A stretch of DNA of 64,000 nucleotides from Hafnia alvei (GTDB lineage: Bacteria > Pseudomonadota > Gammaproteobacteria > Enterobacterales > Enterobacteriaceae), in NCBI RefSeq assembly GCF_964063325.1, contig NZ_OZ061315.1:930001-994000 (forward strand), in the 5' to 3' direction. The translations under genes and the position numbers were made by a program. How positions within the stretch are numbered: position 1 is the stretch's first letter; each line of letters starts with the position of its first letter. The notes beneath the pieces were generated by a model. That model did not search any database. It was not told where the DNA came from and worked only from the letters and a program-made list of their open reading frames with translations. Shown here piece by piece: positions 44,615-54,465 of the stretch.

Positions 44615-44720
44615 CCCCACCCAGCCTCCCCCTTCTCAGGGGGAGGGGCCGTCCGAGCACAAATTTATATTGTGCTTCCATTCTGTTCCCTCCCCTGCGA
44701 AGGGGAGGGTTAGGGTGGGG
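44615..44720. repeat. CCCTCCCC-type repeat, copy 3 (composite, inverted halves)
   Basis: The left half (CCCCACCCAGCCTCCCCC then GGGGGAGGGG) and right half (CCCTCCCCTGCGAAGGGGAG then GGTTAGGGTGGGG) are inverted copies. They flank a small AGCACAA...TTGTGCT hairpin. This is the most complete member of the family also seen at 18062 and 21323. Confidence 0.7.
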
Positions 44721-44748
44721 TCATTACATATCGATTTTGGAGCACCCG

Positions 44749-45585
44749 ATGAGTTCTCATCATCACGATCACCACCACGACACCCCAGAAGAGCAGCTCG
44801 AAAAAAGCTTGGAAAAGGCGGTAAAAGACCCCGCCTATCGCACACTGTTTTATCGCACGCTGCTGGATTCTACGGTTTATATTCTGGCCGAAAGCGGCGT
44901 TCAGGATAAAGGCGAGCTTATTATTGCCCCTAACGGTGAGCTGAATGTACAGCATTGGGAAATGCAAGATGGGCTCTCGACGATCCCGTTTTTCTCTTCG
45001 TTGAAGATGTTACAGCAGGCAGTGGAAGACGAAGAACAACCGTTTATGGCGTTACCGGTTCGCGATCTGTTCGCGATAACTAAAGGCGCTCAGCTGTTTT
45101 TGAATCCAAAATGTGAATATGGCAAAGCTTTCTACGCGCAGGAAGTTGCAATGCTGCTGCAAACGGGCGGTATGGCACAGCCGATGGAGCAGGTGGTTGA
45201 TGGCGGAAGTAAAATTTTGCTTGGGCAGCCTGAAGCGTATCCGTCTGCCATGGTGGATGCGTTAACCACGCTGTTTACTCAACGCAAAATTGTACGCAAT
45301 GCCTATTTAGCGATATTTCAGGATCAGGCGGTCGATGAAAAACCTAATTTACTGATTGGGTTAGAAATTGATGGCACTGATGAAGAGATCGATTTGCTCA
45401 TTCAGGAAACAGGCAGCTTGGCGAGCGAAACCGCGCCAGAAGATGAGCCGGTAGACCTTTGCCTTGTCACCGATGAAAAAGGGGATGCCGTGAGTCATTA
45501 TCTGAAAACGCATACCCAGCCGTTTTATCAGCGGCGCTGGGGCAGCTGGCTACGCAATAGCATCCCTTCCAGCGGAACTGCCTAA
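44749..45585 (+). CDS. sseB: SseB family protein with a histidine-rich N-terminus
   Basis: A 278-residue protein similar to E. coli SseB, which is linked to serine sensitivity and sulfur metabolism but has no proven activity. Shared blocks include LQHWE-like (VQHWEMQDG), IPFFSSLKMLQQAVEDE, NLLIGLEIDG and FYQRRWGSWLR. The N-terminus SSHHHDHHHD is not in the E. coli protein and looks like a metal-binding patch. The frame is open back to a TTG at 44737, but TTGGAG sits 8 bases before the ATG at 44749, which is therefore chosen. Confidence 0.9.
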   Translation: MSSHHHDHHHDTPEEQLEKSLEKAVKDPAYRTLFYRTLLDSTVYILAESGVQDKGELIIAPNGELNVQHWEMQDGLSTIPFFSSLKMLQQAVEDEEQPFMALPVRDLFAITKGAQLFLNPKCEYGKAFYAQEVAMLLQTGGMAQPMEQVVDGGSKILLGQPEAYPSAMVDALTTLFTQRKIVRNAYLAIFQDQAVDEKPNLLIGLEIDGTDEEIDLLIQETGSLASETAPEDEPVDLCLVTDEKGDAVSHYLKTHTQPFYQRRWGSWLRNSIPSSGTA

Positions 45586-45600
45586 TATTTCAATAACGTT

Positions 45601-45622
45601 GAGAGCCGCAAGGCTCTCTTTG
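45601..45622 (+). terminator. Probable terminator of sseB
   Basis: GAGAGCC-GCAA-GGCTCTC, a 7-bp perfect stem with a tetraloop, followed by TTTGCCATTTT. The T tail is broken, so efficiency is uncertain. Confidence 0.6.
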
Positions 45623-45722
45623 CCATTTTAGGCCTAGCATAATCTGAATTAAGGTTTCGCCATTTCACTTTCATTGTTTGTCACGGATAATAGTGCTATT
45701 CGGATTAAAAATGGAAAATGTT

Positions 45723-48700
45723 ATGCGCCAAGGATCATCTCAGTCAAAAAACTGCCGCTCTGTCCGCATGTTGCGTCGTAGTGTACTCGTGGCAGCACTT
45801 ATTACTGCGCTTTCTGCCTGTGATAACAACGATGTGAAAACCACAACCACATCGGATCCCGCCGCTGTCGCCACGCAAAAGAAAGCGCTGAGTGACACAG
45901 ATTTGGCGCAAATGGCGAAACAATCGCAGGGTAAAACGCTAACTTTACTCGATGGCTCTGAGCTACAGCTTGATGGCGCGGCTGCGCTTGTGCTCACCTT
46001 TTCCATTCCTTTAGATCCTAAACAAAAATTTGCCGATAGCGTCCACTTAGTGGACACCGAAAAAGGCAAAATCGACGGTGCATGGGAGCTTTCAGATAAC
46101 CTGCGTGAACTGCGGTTGCGTCATCTAGAGCCCAAACGCAAATTGCTCCTCACGATTGATCCCACCTTGGTGGCGCTTAATGGCGCAACGCTAGGTAAAG
46201 AAACACAGCAAAAAATTGCTACCAAAGATATTCAGCCAAGCGTTGGATTTGCCAGCCGTGGTTCGTTATTGCCCGGTAAAGTTGCCGCCGGTTTACCGGT
46301 GATGGCGCTCAACGTAAACAGCGTAGACGTCAATTTTTACCGCATTAAACCTGCGTCGTTGCCCGCATTTTTATCCGAGTGGGGCTATGGCCAATCGGTA
46401 GAATCATGGCGGTCTGATGAACTGCTAAAAATGGCTGATTTGGTCTACAGCGGACGCTTTGATCTCAATCCTCAGCGCAATACACGTGAAAAGCTTCAGC
46501 TTCCGCTTAGCGACATAAAGCCTTTGCAAGAGAGCGGTGTTTATCTAGCCGTGATGCAGCAAGCGGGGCGTTACAGCTACAGTAATCCAGCCACTTTGTT
46601 AACGTTGAGCGACATCGGTGTTTCACTGCACAGCTATCATGAACGCATGGATGTCTTCACTCAGGCCTTAGCGGGCGGTGGCGCGATGTCTGATGTGGCA
46701 TTGCAGGTGTTAGATGAAAAAGGGCGTGTGCTAACAGAAGGTAAAACCGACGCGCAGGGGCACGCGCAGCTAAGCAAGTCGCCAAAAGCGAAACTGTTAC
46801 TGGCTAACCAAAATGGGCAGACCAGTATTATCGACCTGACGCAGCCTGCGCTCGATCTCAGTGAGTTTGATATTGGTGGCCCTGAAGGCTTCAGCAAGCA
46901 GCTGTTTGCCTTTGGCCCACGCGATCTTTATCGCCCGGGTGAAACGGTGATTGTGAATGCTCTGCTGCGCGATGCCGATGGACAGCCTTTGCCTGAGCAG
47001 CCGATAAAAGTTGATGTGCTACGTCCAGACGATAGCGTAGCGTCGAGCTTCGTTTGGAAGCCGGAGAATGGGTTATACCAATATCGCTATGCACTGCCTG
47101 AAAGTGCAGCGACGGGGAAATGGTCGCTGCGTTTCAATCTGGGCGACAACCAGCCGCGCTACTATGCGATTAACGTTGAAGACTTCATGCCTGAACGCAT
47201 AGCTCTGGAAATAAAACCGGAAAGCGCATCTCCTATTGAGATGCAGCAGAGCGCCAGTTTCAATGTGTCAGGACGCTATTTATATGGGGCTCCGGCGGCG
47301 ATGAACCGCCTTCAAGGGCAGCTTTATTTGCGTCCGTTGCGTGAGGCGGTTACCGAATTGCCGGGTTACAGCTTTGGTTCGGCCACGGAAGAAAATCTAA
47401 AGCGCTCCTTAGATGAAGTTGATACCACGCTCGATGAGCAGGGCATGGCAAGCATTGAAACGGAAAGTCAGTGGGCCGATGTTAAATCTCCTGTACGTCT
47501 GATTTTCCAAGCGAGTCTATTAGAGTCTGGTGGTCGCCCGGTGACTCGACGTAGCGAACAGGATATTTGGCCAGCCAAACAGCTGTCAGCGATCCGTCCG
47601 CTTTTCGGCCAGCAAGATATTTATGATTACCAGACCAATAGCTATCGTAAGCAGCCGATGGTTGATGAAAATAGCGACGCTGCCTTTGATGTGATCTATG
47701 CCGATCCACAGGGGAAACGTCTCGCCAAACAGGGTCTGAAAGCCACGCTGATTCAAGAGCGTCGCGATTATTACTGGCAATGGTCTGAAGGGTCTGGCTG
47801 GCAGTCTCAATACGATCAAAAAGATCTGCCCGTCGGTGAGCAAACGCTAAATATCGCCGCTGACGGCAGTGCTAAAGTGAGTTTCCCCGTCGAATGGGGT
47901 TCTTACCGCCTTGAAGTGAAAGATCCAGCCAACGGCCTGATCAACAGCGTTCGATTCTGGGCTGGATATCGCTGGCAGGATAATACTGACGGTACGGGCG
48001 CAGTGCGCCCCGATCAAGTGAAGCTGAAGCTGGATAAACCTAATTACCAGCCGGGTGAAAAGGTGAAAGTGACCATCAACGCGCCAACCGCCGGCAAGGG
48101 ATACCTGATGCTGGAATCTGGCGAAGGGCCTTTATGGTGGCAGGAAATTGATGTACCAGAAGCCGGTACCACGGTAGAGGTTCCGCTCAATCAAGAATGG
48201 CGTCGTCACGATCTCTATTTCAATGCGCTAGTGGTTCGCCCAGGAGAGAAAGATAAGCAGGTAACGCCAAAACGTGCGGTAGGCTTATTACATATTCCTC
48301 TCAATGAAGAAGCGCGTAAGCTGAATGTGACGCTGACAGCGCAAGACAAAATCAGACCAAACCAGACGGTGCCGGTTCAGGTCAACGTTGCTGGGGCCGG
48401 TGGCGAGAAACAAAAAGAAGTGACCGTTTTACTTTCCGCCGTGGACACCGGTGTTTTGAGTATTACTGATTTCAAAACGCCCGACCCGTACGACGCTTTC
48501 TTAGGTCGTAAACGCTACGGTGCGGATCAGTATGACGTTTATGGGCAACTCATCGAAGGCTCTGGACGTTTAGCAACGCTGCGCTTTGGTGGCGATGGCG
48601 AAGATGAAGATGCGCTGTCACGTGGCGGCAAGAAACCACCAACCGAAGTGAATATCGTCGCGCAGCAGCTGCAACGTATCACGCTGGATGAAAATGGCAA

Positions 48701-50720
48701 CGGGACGATTCAGCTTCCAGTTCCAGATTTTAACGGTGAGCTAAGGCTTATGGCTCAAGCGTGGAATGGGCAAAACTTTGGTAGCGCCGAACGTAAAATG
48801 ACGGTCGCTGCGCCGATTATCGCAGAGCTACAAACACCACGCTTCCTCGCGGGTGGCGATAGCAGCCAGCTGGCGCTGGATGTCACAAATCTGTCTGGGC
48901 ATCCGCAAACGTTGGGAGTGGCACTGACCGCGTCTGGTCTTATCAGCCTGAGTGGCGACAATACTCAAACGGTTGAGCTCGAAAATGGGCAACGTAAGAC
49001 TCTCACCATCCCAGTTAGTGCGAATAATGGATTTGGGGATGGCAACGTAGCCATTCGCATCGTCGGAATGCAGCTACCGGGCGAACAAGTCAGTGATTAT
49101 GAACATAGCTGGAAAATAGGCGTGCGTCCGGCATACCCTGCTCAAACTCGCCATTTGGCGAGCATGATTAAACCTGGTGACAGCTGGCACGTAGATACTG
49201 AGCAACTTTCAGGTCTCGTTGCGCCAGAAGCATCACTACTACTGACTAGCCGACCGCCGCTGAATATAGCGCGTTACGTACGTGCGCTGTACGCCTATCC
49301 GTACGGTTGTCTGGAGCAAACCACCAGTGGCCTGTTCCCATCGCTGTATACCAATCAACAACAGTTGATACAGCTAGGTATCAAAACCTCTACGGATGAT
49401 GTTCGCCGACAGAATATTGAAACGGGAATTACCCGTTTGCTGGGTATGCAGCGCTATAACGGCAGTTTTGCGTTGTGGAGCAGCGATGGACCAGAAGAGT
49501 ATTGGTTAACCGCATATGTTACCGATTTCTTGCATCGTGCGCGTGAACGCGGTTTTGCCGTACAGGATGACGGGTTGAAACAGGCAGATGCCGCGCTGTT
49601 GCGCTATCTCCAAGATCGCAATCAAATAGACGTAAACAGCAGCGCACGCCCAGATGCGACGCGTTTTGCCGTGCAGGCCTATGCAGGACTCGTTTTGGCA
49701 CAGCAGAAACAGGCACCGCTAGGTGCTTTGCGCCAGCTGTATGAGCGTCGTGCTCAGGCCGAGTCCGGTTTACCTCTGATCCAGCTAGGTATTGCGCTTA
49801 AGCTCATGGGTGATACACCGCGCAGCGAAGAAGTGCTCAAGCAAGGTCTGGCACTGCAGCGTTCGGCAACGAACTATTGGCTGGAAGACTACGGCAGCCC
49901 AGTGCGGGACGATGCGATGATTCTGGCGCTGATGGAAGAGTTTAACCTCGAGCCAACAACGCAGGAGCAACGCTTACTTTCGTTGTCGGATCGATTAACG
50001 ACCACAGAATATCTTTCGACCCAAGAACAGAACGCGGTATTTATGGCAGGCAAAGGTTTTATTGGCCAGCCGGAAAGTGAATGGAAAGGAGTTATTTCAT
50101 CGGCGAAGGGCGTTGATTTAGCCTATGGCGAACAGGCTCAGGTTAAAAACTATGATGAATCTTGGCTTACTAACGGCTTGGTGATTAATAACCAAGGCGA
50201 GTCAACGCTTTATCCTCGTTTTGACGTTGTAGGCTATCCAAGTAGCGCTCCGCAGCCAATGAGCAATATTCTCAATATCAAACGTGATTTCTTAGGATTA
50301 GATGGCAAACCGGTTGATTTGACGCAGCTGAAAAGTGGGCAGCTCATCTTGGTTCATCTGGATGTGTGGTCGTCAGAACACGTGCCGGATGCGCTGGTGG
50401 TTGATCTGCTGCCCGCAGGCGTTGAGCTTGAAAATCAAAGCCTGAATGATGCCAGCGCAAGCTTGGATGATGCGGCAACCGAGGTGACTTCGCTGCTCGA
50501 TGCATCACGCCAGACTACGCTCAAACATCAAGAGTTCCGTGACGATCGCTATGTGGCGGCGGTGGATATTCAGTCTGGCCAGCATACGACTCTGTTGTAT
50601 CTGGCAAGAGCGGTAACGCCGGGTAAATATCAACTGCCTGCGCCGCAGGTTGAATCAATGTATATCCCGCAGTGGCGTGCCGTTGGGGAAACGCCTTCAA
50701 CTGTGATTATCGGCCAGTGA
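45723..50720 (+). CDS. yfhM: YfhM, bacterial alpha-2-macroglobulin lipoprotein
   Basis: A 1665-residue periplasmic lipoprotein (E. coli YfhM: 1653) thought to trap invading proteases. The signal peptide has lipobox LSAC (Cys33 with this start). MG-type beta domains follow, then the thioester motif YGCLEQ at about residue 1200, the covalent bait bond, and the complement-like helical domain. ATGs at 45711 and 45723 are both possible: GGAAAATGTT fits the second. A start at the internal ATG 45768 would give a more standard signal length but has no ribosome-binding site. It stands just before pbpC, a conserved pairing linking protease trapping to wall repair. Confidence 0.95.
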   Translation: MRQGSSQSKNCRSVRMLRRSVLVAALITALSACDNNDVKTTTTSDPAAVATQKKALSDTDLAQMAKQSQGKTLTLLDGSELQLDGAAALVLTFSIPLDPKQKFADSVHLVDTEKGKIDGAWELSDNLRELRLRHLEPKRKLLLTIDPTLVALNGATLGKETQQKIATKDIQPSVGFASRGSLLPGKVAAGLPVMALNVNSVDVNFYRIKPASLPAFLSEWGYGQSVESWRSDELLKMADLVYSGRFDLNPQRNTREKLQLPLSDIKPLQESGVYLAVMQQAGRYSYSNPATLLTLSDIGVSLHSYHERMDVFTQALAGGGAMSDVALQVLDEKGRVLTEGKTDAQGHAQLSKSPKAKLLLANQNGQTSIIDLTQPALDLSEFDIGGPEGFSKQLFAFGPRDLYRPGETVIVNALLRDADGQPLPEQPIKVDVLRPDDSVASSFVWKPENGLYQYRYALPESAATGKWSLRFNLGDNQPRYYAINVEDFMPERIALEIKPESASPIEMQQSASFNVSGRYLYGAPAAMNRLQGQLYLRPLREAVTELPGYSFGSATEENLKRSLDEVDTTLDEQGMASIETESQWADVKSPVRLIFQASLLESGGRPVTRRSEQDIWPAKQLSAIRPLFGQQDIYDYQTNSYRKQPMVDENSDAAFDVIYADPQGKRLAKQGLKATLIQERRDYYWQWSEGSGWQSQYDQKDLPVGEQTLNIAADGSAKVSFPVEWGSYRLEVKDPANGLINSVRFWAGYRWQDNTDGTGAVRPDQVKLKLDKPNYQPGEKVKVTINAPTAGKGYLMLESGEGPLWWQEIDVPEAGTTVEVPLNQEWRRHDLYFNALVVRPGEKDKQVTPKRAVGLLHIPLNEEARKLNVTLTAQDKIRPNQTVPVQVNVAGAGGEKQKEVTVLLSAVDTGVLSITDFKTPDPYDAFLGRKRYGADQYDVYGQLIEGSGRLATLRFGGDGEDEDALSRGGKKPPTEVNIVAQQLQRITLDENGNGTIQLPVPDFNGELRLMAQAWNGQNFGSAERKMTVAAPIIAELQTPRFLAGGDSSQLALDVTNLSGHPQTLGVALTASGLISLSGDNTQTVELENGQRKTLTIPVSANNGFGDGNVAIRIVGMQLPGEQVSDYEHSWKIGVRPAYPAQTRHLASMIKPGDSWHVDTEQLSGLVAPEASLLLTSRPPLNIARYVRALYAYPYGCLEQTTSGLFPSLYTNQQQLIQLGIKTSTDDVRRQNIETGITRLLGMQRYNGSFALWSSDGPEEYWLTAYVTDFLHRARERGFAVQDDGLKQADAALLRYLQDRNQIDVNSSARPDATRFAVQAYAGLVLAQQKQAPLGALRQLYERRAQAESGLPLIQLGIALKLMGDTPRSEEVLKQGLALQRSATNYWLEDYGSPVRDDAMILALMEEFNLEPTTQEQRLLSLSDRLTTTEYLSTQEQNAVFMAGKGFIGQPESEWKGVISSAKGVDLAYGEQAQVKNYDESWLTNGLVINNQGESTLYPRFDVVGYPSSAPQPMSNILNIKRDFLGLDGKPVDLTQLKSGQLILVHLDVWSSEHVPDALVVDLLPAGVELENQSLNDASASLDDAATEVTSLLDASRQTTLKHQEFRDDRYVAAVDIQSGQHTTLLYLARAVTPGKYQLPAPQVESMYIPQWRAVGETPSTVIIGQ

Positions 50721-50733
50721 TAGCTGATTGAGG

Positions 50734-53055
50734 ATGTCACTGAAACGTTTACGCAAGCGGTGCGTGATAATCGCACTGCTTGCGCTGCTGATTGGTAGTG
50801 GGTTGTGGCTGGCTGATAAGGTCTGGCCGCTTCCACTTAGCGATGTGCAAGTCGCGCGGGTTGTAGTGGCTGAGGACGGCTCGCCGCTGTGGCGCTTTGC
50901 TGATGGGCAAGGCGTATGGCGCTATCCTGTTACGATCAAGCAAGTGTCACCGTATTATCTTCAGGCTCTGTTAACTTACGAAGATCGCTGGTTCTATAAG
51001 CACCCGGGTATTAACCCTTTTGCTATTGCGCGGGCGGCTTGGCAAGACCTCAGTCACGGTGAGATTATTTCCGGAGGAAGCACCCTGTCTATGCAGGTTG
51101 CGCGTTTACTCGATCCTCATCCCCGCACCTTCGGTGGCAAAGTGCGTCAAATCTGGCGTACGGCACAGCTAGAATGGCATCTCTCCAAGACTCAAATCCT
51201 TGAGCTCTATCTTAATCGCGCGCCCTTTGGTGGCACGCTACAAGGCATCGGTGCGGCAAGTTGGGCCTATTTAGGCAAGCCGCCTGATGAGCTCACGCGC
51301 GGAGAGGCTGCTTTACTCGCCGTATTACCTCAGGCGCCAAGTCGTTTACGTCCAGATCGCTACCCAGAGCGTGCGCAGGCGGCGCGCAACAAGGTGCTCG
51401 ATCGCTTGGTGCAGTATCAAGTATGGACAAAACAGCAGGCGGATGATGTGAAGCAGGAGCCTGTTTGGTTGGCTTCACGACAAATGCCGCAGACAGCGCC
51501 ACTGTTAGCACGGCGCATGGTGCAAACCTATCCACATCAGGATGTCATTCAGACAACAATTGATGCCGCTCTACAGCGGCAGCTTGAAACGTTAGCGCAG
51601 GGATGGCTTTCGCGTCTGCCGGCGAAAACATCAGTAGGCGTGCTGATTGTCGATCATACGGATATGCAGGTGAAGGCTTATTTGGGATCGCTGAACTTTG
51701 CTGACCGCTCGCGTTTTGGCTATGTGGATATGGTAAGCGCGTGGCGTTCTCCCGGCTCCACTCTTAAGCCGTTTTTGTATGGGCTTGCGCTAGATGATGG
51801 GATCATCCACAACGAATCTTTGCTGCAGGACGTGCCGCGCCGTTTTGGCGATTATCGGCCGGGAAATTTTGATACGGGATTTCATGGCGCCGTAGCTGCG
51901 AGTGAAGCACTCACGCGTTCGTTGAATCTCCCCGCGGTACAGCTGATGGAGGCCTATGGCCCAAAACGTTTTACCGCCGAACTGCGCAATGCAGGGCTAA
52001 CATTACGTTTTCCCGCTTATGCTGAGCCTAACTTATCACTCATTCTAGGCGGCGCGGGCATTAGGCTAGATCAGCTGGTTTCTGCTTACAGCTCGTTAGC
52101 GCGGCAGGGACAAAGTGCTGATTTACGTTTTGTACCGACAGAAAAAATTCATAATCGACCGCTGATGTCGCCGGGGGCTGCGTGGATTATCCGTCGCACG
52201 CTGGCAGGGCAGGCAAGGCCTGAACCGGATGACTCCTTATCGGCGGTAGTTCCGCTGGCATGGAAGACGGGAACCAGTTTTGGCTATCGTGATGCATGGG
52301 CCGTAGGCGTGAACGCTCGCTACACTATTGGCGTGTGGGTTGGGCGTCCAGACGGTACTCCGGTTGCTGGACAATTTGGCTACGCCACTGCGATACCGTT
52401 GCTGTTTCAACTTAATAATTTACTGCTGAATAATCCACGTTTACGCGGCAATGGATGGCCGACAGACCCTCGGCCGCGCTCGGTCTCCAGTGCGGTGATC
52501 TGCTGGCCCGGCGGCCAGCCGCTGAACGCGCAGGATACCAACTGTCGCCAACGCCGCTTTGCATGGATACTGGATGGCACCATTCCACCTACGCTCGTTG
52601 CCCCAGGGCAGGAAAGCAGTCAGGGAATTTGGCTGCGTCAGTGGTTAAACGATAAAGGCGAACGTGTTGCTCCTGAATGCGTGGGAGCGGTTGAGAAAAA
52701 GCTGGCGCTATGGCCGTTGCCATTAGAACCGTGGCTCCCTGAGGCCGAAAAAAGATCCCACCGTTTGCCGATGGTAAGCCAAACCTGTCCACCGCCGGTC
52801 GAGACAATTTCTGCACCACTCATTTTGATTGGGCTCAATAATGGTTCGATTCTGCGCCGTCCGCCGGGTAAGACTCGCATCGATTTGCGCTTAACGACGC
52901 AAGGTGGGATAGGGGAACGCTGGTGGTTTTTAAATGGAGAACTGGTTTCTCAGGAACCACAGTTTGCCTATAGTTTCACGCGTGCAGGACGATATCAGCT
53001 AACGGTAATGGACGACGGCGGCCAACTGACTAGCGCTGATTTTCAGGTGGAATAA
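50734..53055 (+). CDS. pbpC: Penicillin-binding protein 1C
   Basis: A 773-residue bifunctional membrane protein (E. coli: 770). A single N-terminal membrane helix is followed by a family-51 glycosyltransferase with Glu83 in TYEDRWFYKHPG, a transpeptidase domain with SPGSTLKPF, SLN and WKTGTS motifs, and a C-terminal BiPBP-type domain. The frame is open to a TTG at 50728; the ATG at 50734 is preferred because MSLKRLRKRC gives a normal inner-membrane start. GAGG abuts the ATG, so the ribosome-binding site is poor and translation may depend on yfhM, 13 bases upstream. Confidence 0.95.
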   Translation: MSLKRLRKRCVIIALLALLIGSGLWLADKVWPLPLSDVQVARVVVAEDGSPLWRFADGQGVWRYPVTIKQVSPYYLQALLTYEDRWFYKHPGINPFAIARAAWQDLSHGEIISGGSTLSMQVARLLDPHPRTFGGKVRQIWRTAQLEWHLSKTQILELYLNRAPFGGTLQGIGAASWAYLGKPPDELTRGEAALLAVLPQAPSRLRPDRYPERAQAARNKVLDRLVQYQVWTKQQADDVKQEPVWLASRQMPQTAPLLARRMVQTYPHQDVIQTTIDAALQRQLETLAQGWLSRLPAKTSVGVLIVDHTDMQVKAYLGSLNFADRSRFGYVDMVSAWRSPGSTLKPFLYGLALDDGIIHNESLLQDVPRRFGDYRPGNFDTGFHGAVAASEALTRSLNLPAVQLMEAYGPKRFTAELRNAGLTLRFPAYAEPNLSLILGGAGIRLDQLVSAYSSLARQGQSADLRFVPTEKIHNRPLMSPGAAWIIRRTLAGQARPEPDDSLSAVVPLAWKTGTSFGYRDAWAVGVNARYTIGVWVGRPDGTPVAGQFGYATAIPLLFQLNNLLLNNPRLRGNGWPTDPRPRSVSSAVICWPGGQPLNAQDTNCRQRRFAWILDGTIPPTLVAPGQESSQGIWLRQWLNDKGERVAPECVGAVEKKLALWPLPLEPWLPEAEKRSHRLPMVSQTCPPPVETISAPLILIGLNNGSILRRPPGKTRIDLRLTTQGGIGERWWFLNGELVSQEPQFAYSFTRAGRYQLTVMDDGGQLTSADFQVE

Positions 53056-53153
53056 TTTTACAGGTGCTTGATTAAGGAACTGCACCATGCGTCGAGCTCG
53101 ATTGTTCAGTTCAGGCGGCTGTTCCGACCTCTTATTGCGCCAGCGAACTATTT

Positions 53154-53271
53154 GGACTCTGAGTAATATACCGACCTATCGTCGGGTTGCAGCATCGATA
53201 GTGGTTATAGTGTAGGCTTGATTCCTCATCATATTGCTGCCTTGTATTCTTATTGGCTGGTGCAGTTGATG
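53154..53271 (-). pseudogene. Decayed fragment of an Rhs core 3' end
   Basis: On the - strand this 118-bp piece aligns with the last part of the Rhs core at 54892-55010 and 56866-56984 (for example CTGAGTAATATACCG, CTATCGTCGG and ATTGGCTGGTGCAG read on the + strand). Many substitutions have destroyed the frame. Nothing resembling a toxin tip remains between it and the pbpC stop. The surrounding sequence 53056-53492 holds no other gene I can recognise and is A/T rich on its right side. Confidence 0.75.
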
Positions 53272-53492
53272 GGAGGCACTCTGCCTATTGCTCCATCCAA
53301 TATTCTAATCCCTAGTTAGTGATGTACATTTCTACGGCGAAATTATCGGTATTGAATGACTACGGATCTACCTAAGAAAGAAGATCCGACCAGTACTTAG
53401 ATGAGGTTTATTAACCATTGCACTAGTCGGAAATCTAGTAATATTCCATTACAATGTTTGAGTGCAATTTCTTTAGATTTATCGTTATCAAT

Positions 53493-53882
53493 TTATGATT
53501 TTTCGCGTGCATTTGCGATGAATTTTAGGTTCTGTATATACATTTCTTTCATCATTCCCTCAACCTTTTCGTCATAGTTTATTTGTTTTATTATATATGA
53601 TCTTATATCCTCTGCCATCAATTGGTCAGGGTCTAGGAAACTTAGTTTAACTAGGTTTAATAAAAATAAATTGCTTGGATTTATTTTTATCCACCAATGA
53701 AATGCACCATTTCTATAATGTTCAGAACCGTCACTGTCATTATCTGTTTTATATAATTTTAACTGTCCAGTAAATAACTCATCGGGATACATATCTAGCT
53801 CTGTCCATTCATCTGGGAACTTCATTAGACTAAGGAATTCTTTTTTTTCCATATTAACGCCATCTTTAGGTCTCGTTAGCAT
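53493..53882 (-). CDS. Hypothetical protein, candidate Rhs immunity protein
   Basis: A 129-residue soluble acidic protein with no signal peptide. The block SEHYRNGAFHWWIKINPS, followed by KLSFLDPDQLMAEDIRSYI, recalls small proteins that accompany Rhs and other polymorphic-toxin loci, but I cannot name a family. The ATG at 53882 is chosen because GGTGGAG lies 9 bases upstream; an in-frame TTG at 53951 and an ATG at 53852 are alternatives. It follows another small gene and precedes an Rhs remnant, so it is probably a leftover immunity gene. Confidence 0.6.
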   Translation of the reverse strand: MLTRPKDGVNMEKKEFLSLMKFPDEWTELDMYPDELFTGQLKLYKTDNDSDGSEHYRNGAFHWWIKINPSNLFLLNLVKLSFLDPDQLMAEDIRSYIIKQINYDEKVEGMMKEMYIQNLKFIANAREKS

Positions 53883-54079
53883 TCTGAATTTCTCCACCGA
53901 GGCTTTTGAATATAAAACACATGCTTGAATAGCCTTACAAATATCCGGCAAGAGTCTCTCATGTGTATATGAGTTCTATCAATTAATGATAATAATTCCT
54001 ACGATTGTATTTTTTTAGAGTATGTATTTTTATACTAAAATAATTGCTGTTTCTTTTTATATTAAATCAATAGTATGAA

Positions 54080-54430
54080 TTATACTTTTTTCTTTTCATG
54101 TTCCAATTTAAGTGAATTGCATGTGTATTCTAGATTCTCATTAAGATCAGTTCGCATGCAGACACTTTCAATAGCTCCTTGAACGCCGAATAAGATGATT
54201 TTTTTTAGCAAAGCCATTGGAGTCTGTTTTTTTTCTGCTATTTCACTAAGTATCACTGTGGTGAAATTTTCATTAGGAAAGGCAAACGCTAGGCTTACAT
54301 ATTTCACAATGTCATCTGAGTGAGTTAACTCAGAGGAGTCTACCCAAATATCATCATTTTCATCCCAAGTTTTGCAAAAAAATAAATAATTTTGTTCATC
54401 GATGATAGGGGGTGTTTTTATTGTTTTCAT
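54080..54430 (-). CDS. Hypothetical protein, candidate immunity protein of the displaced Rhs tip
   Basis: A 116-residue soluble protein of unknown family (ENDDIWVDSSELTHSDD, LLKKIILFGVQGAIESV), rich in Lys and Glu and in A/T. Two ATGs exist at 54445 and 54430; AAGGA stands 7 bases before the second, which is preferred. Its place directly after the displaced Rhs tip, 36 bp on, is the usual place for the cognate immunity gene. Function is inferred from position only. Confidence 0.6.
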   Translation of the reverse strand: MKTIKTPPIIDEQNYLFFCKTWDENDDIWVDSSELTHSDDIVKYVSLAFAFPNENFTTVILSEIAEKKQTPMALLKKIILFGVQGAIESVCMRTDLNENLEYTCNSLKLEHEKKKV

Positions 54431-54465
54431 TTTCTTTTCCTTCATGACTGACTTTAAGTGAAGTA

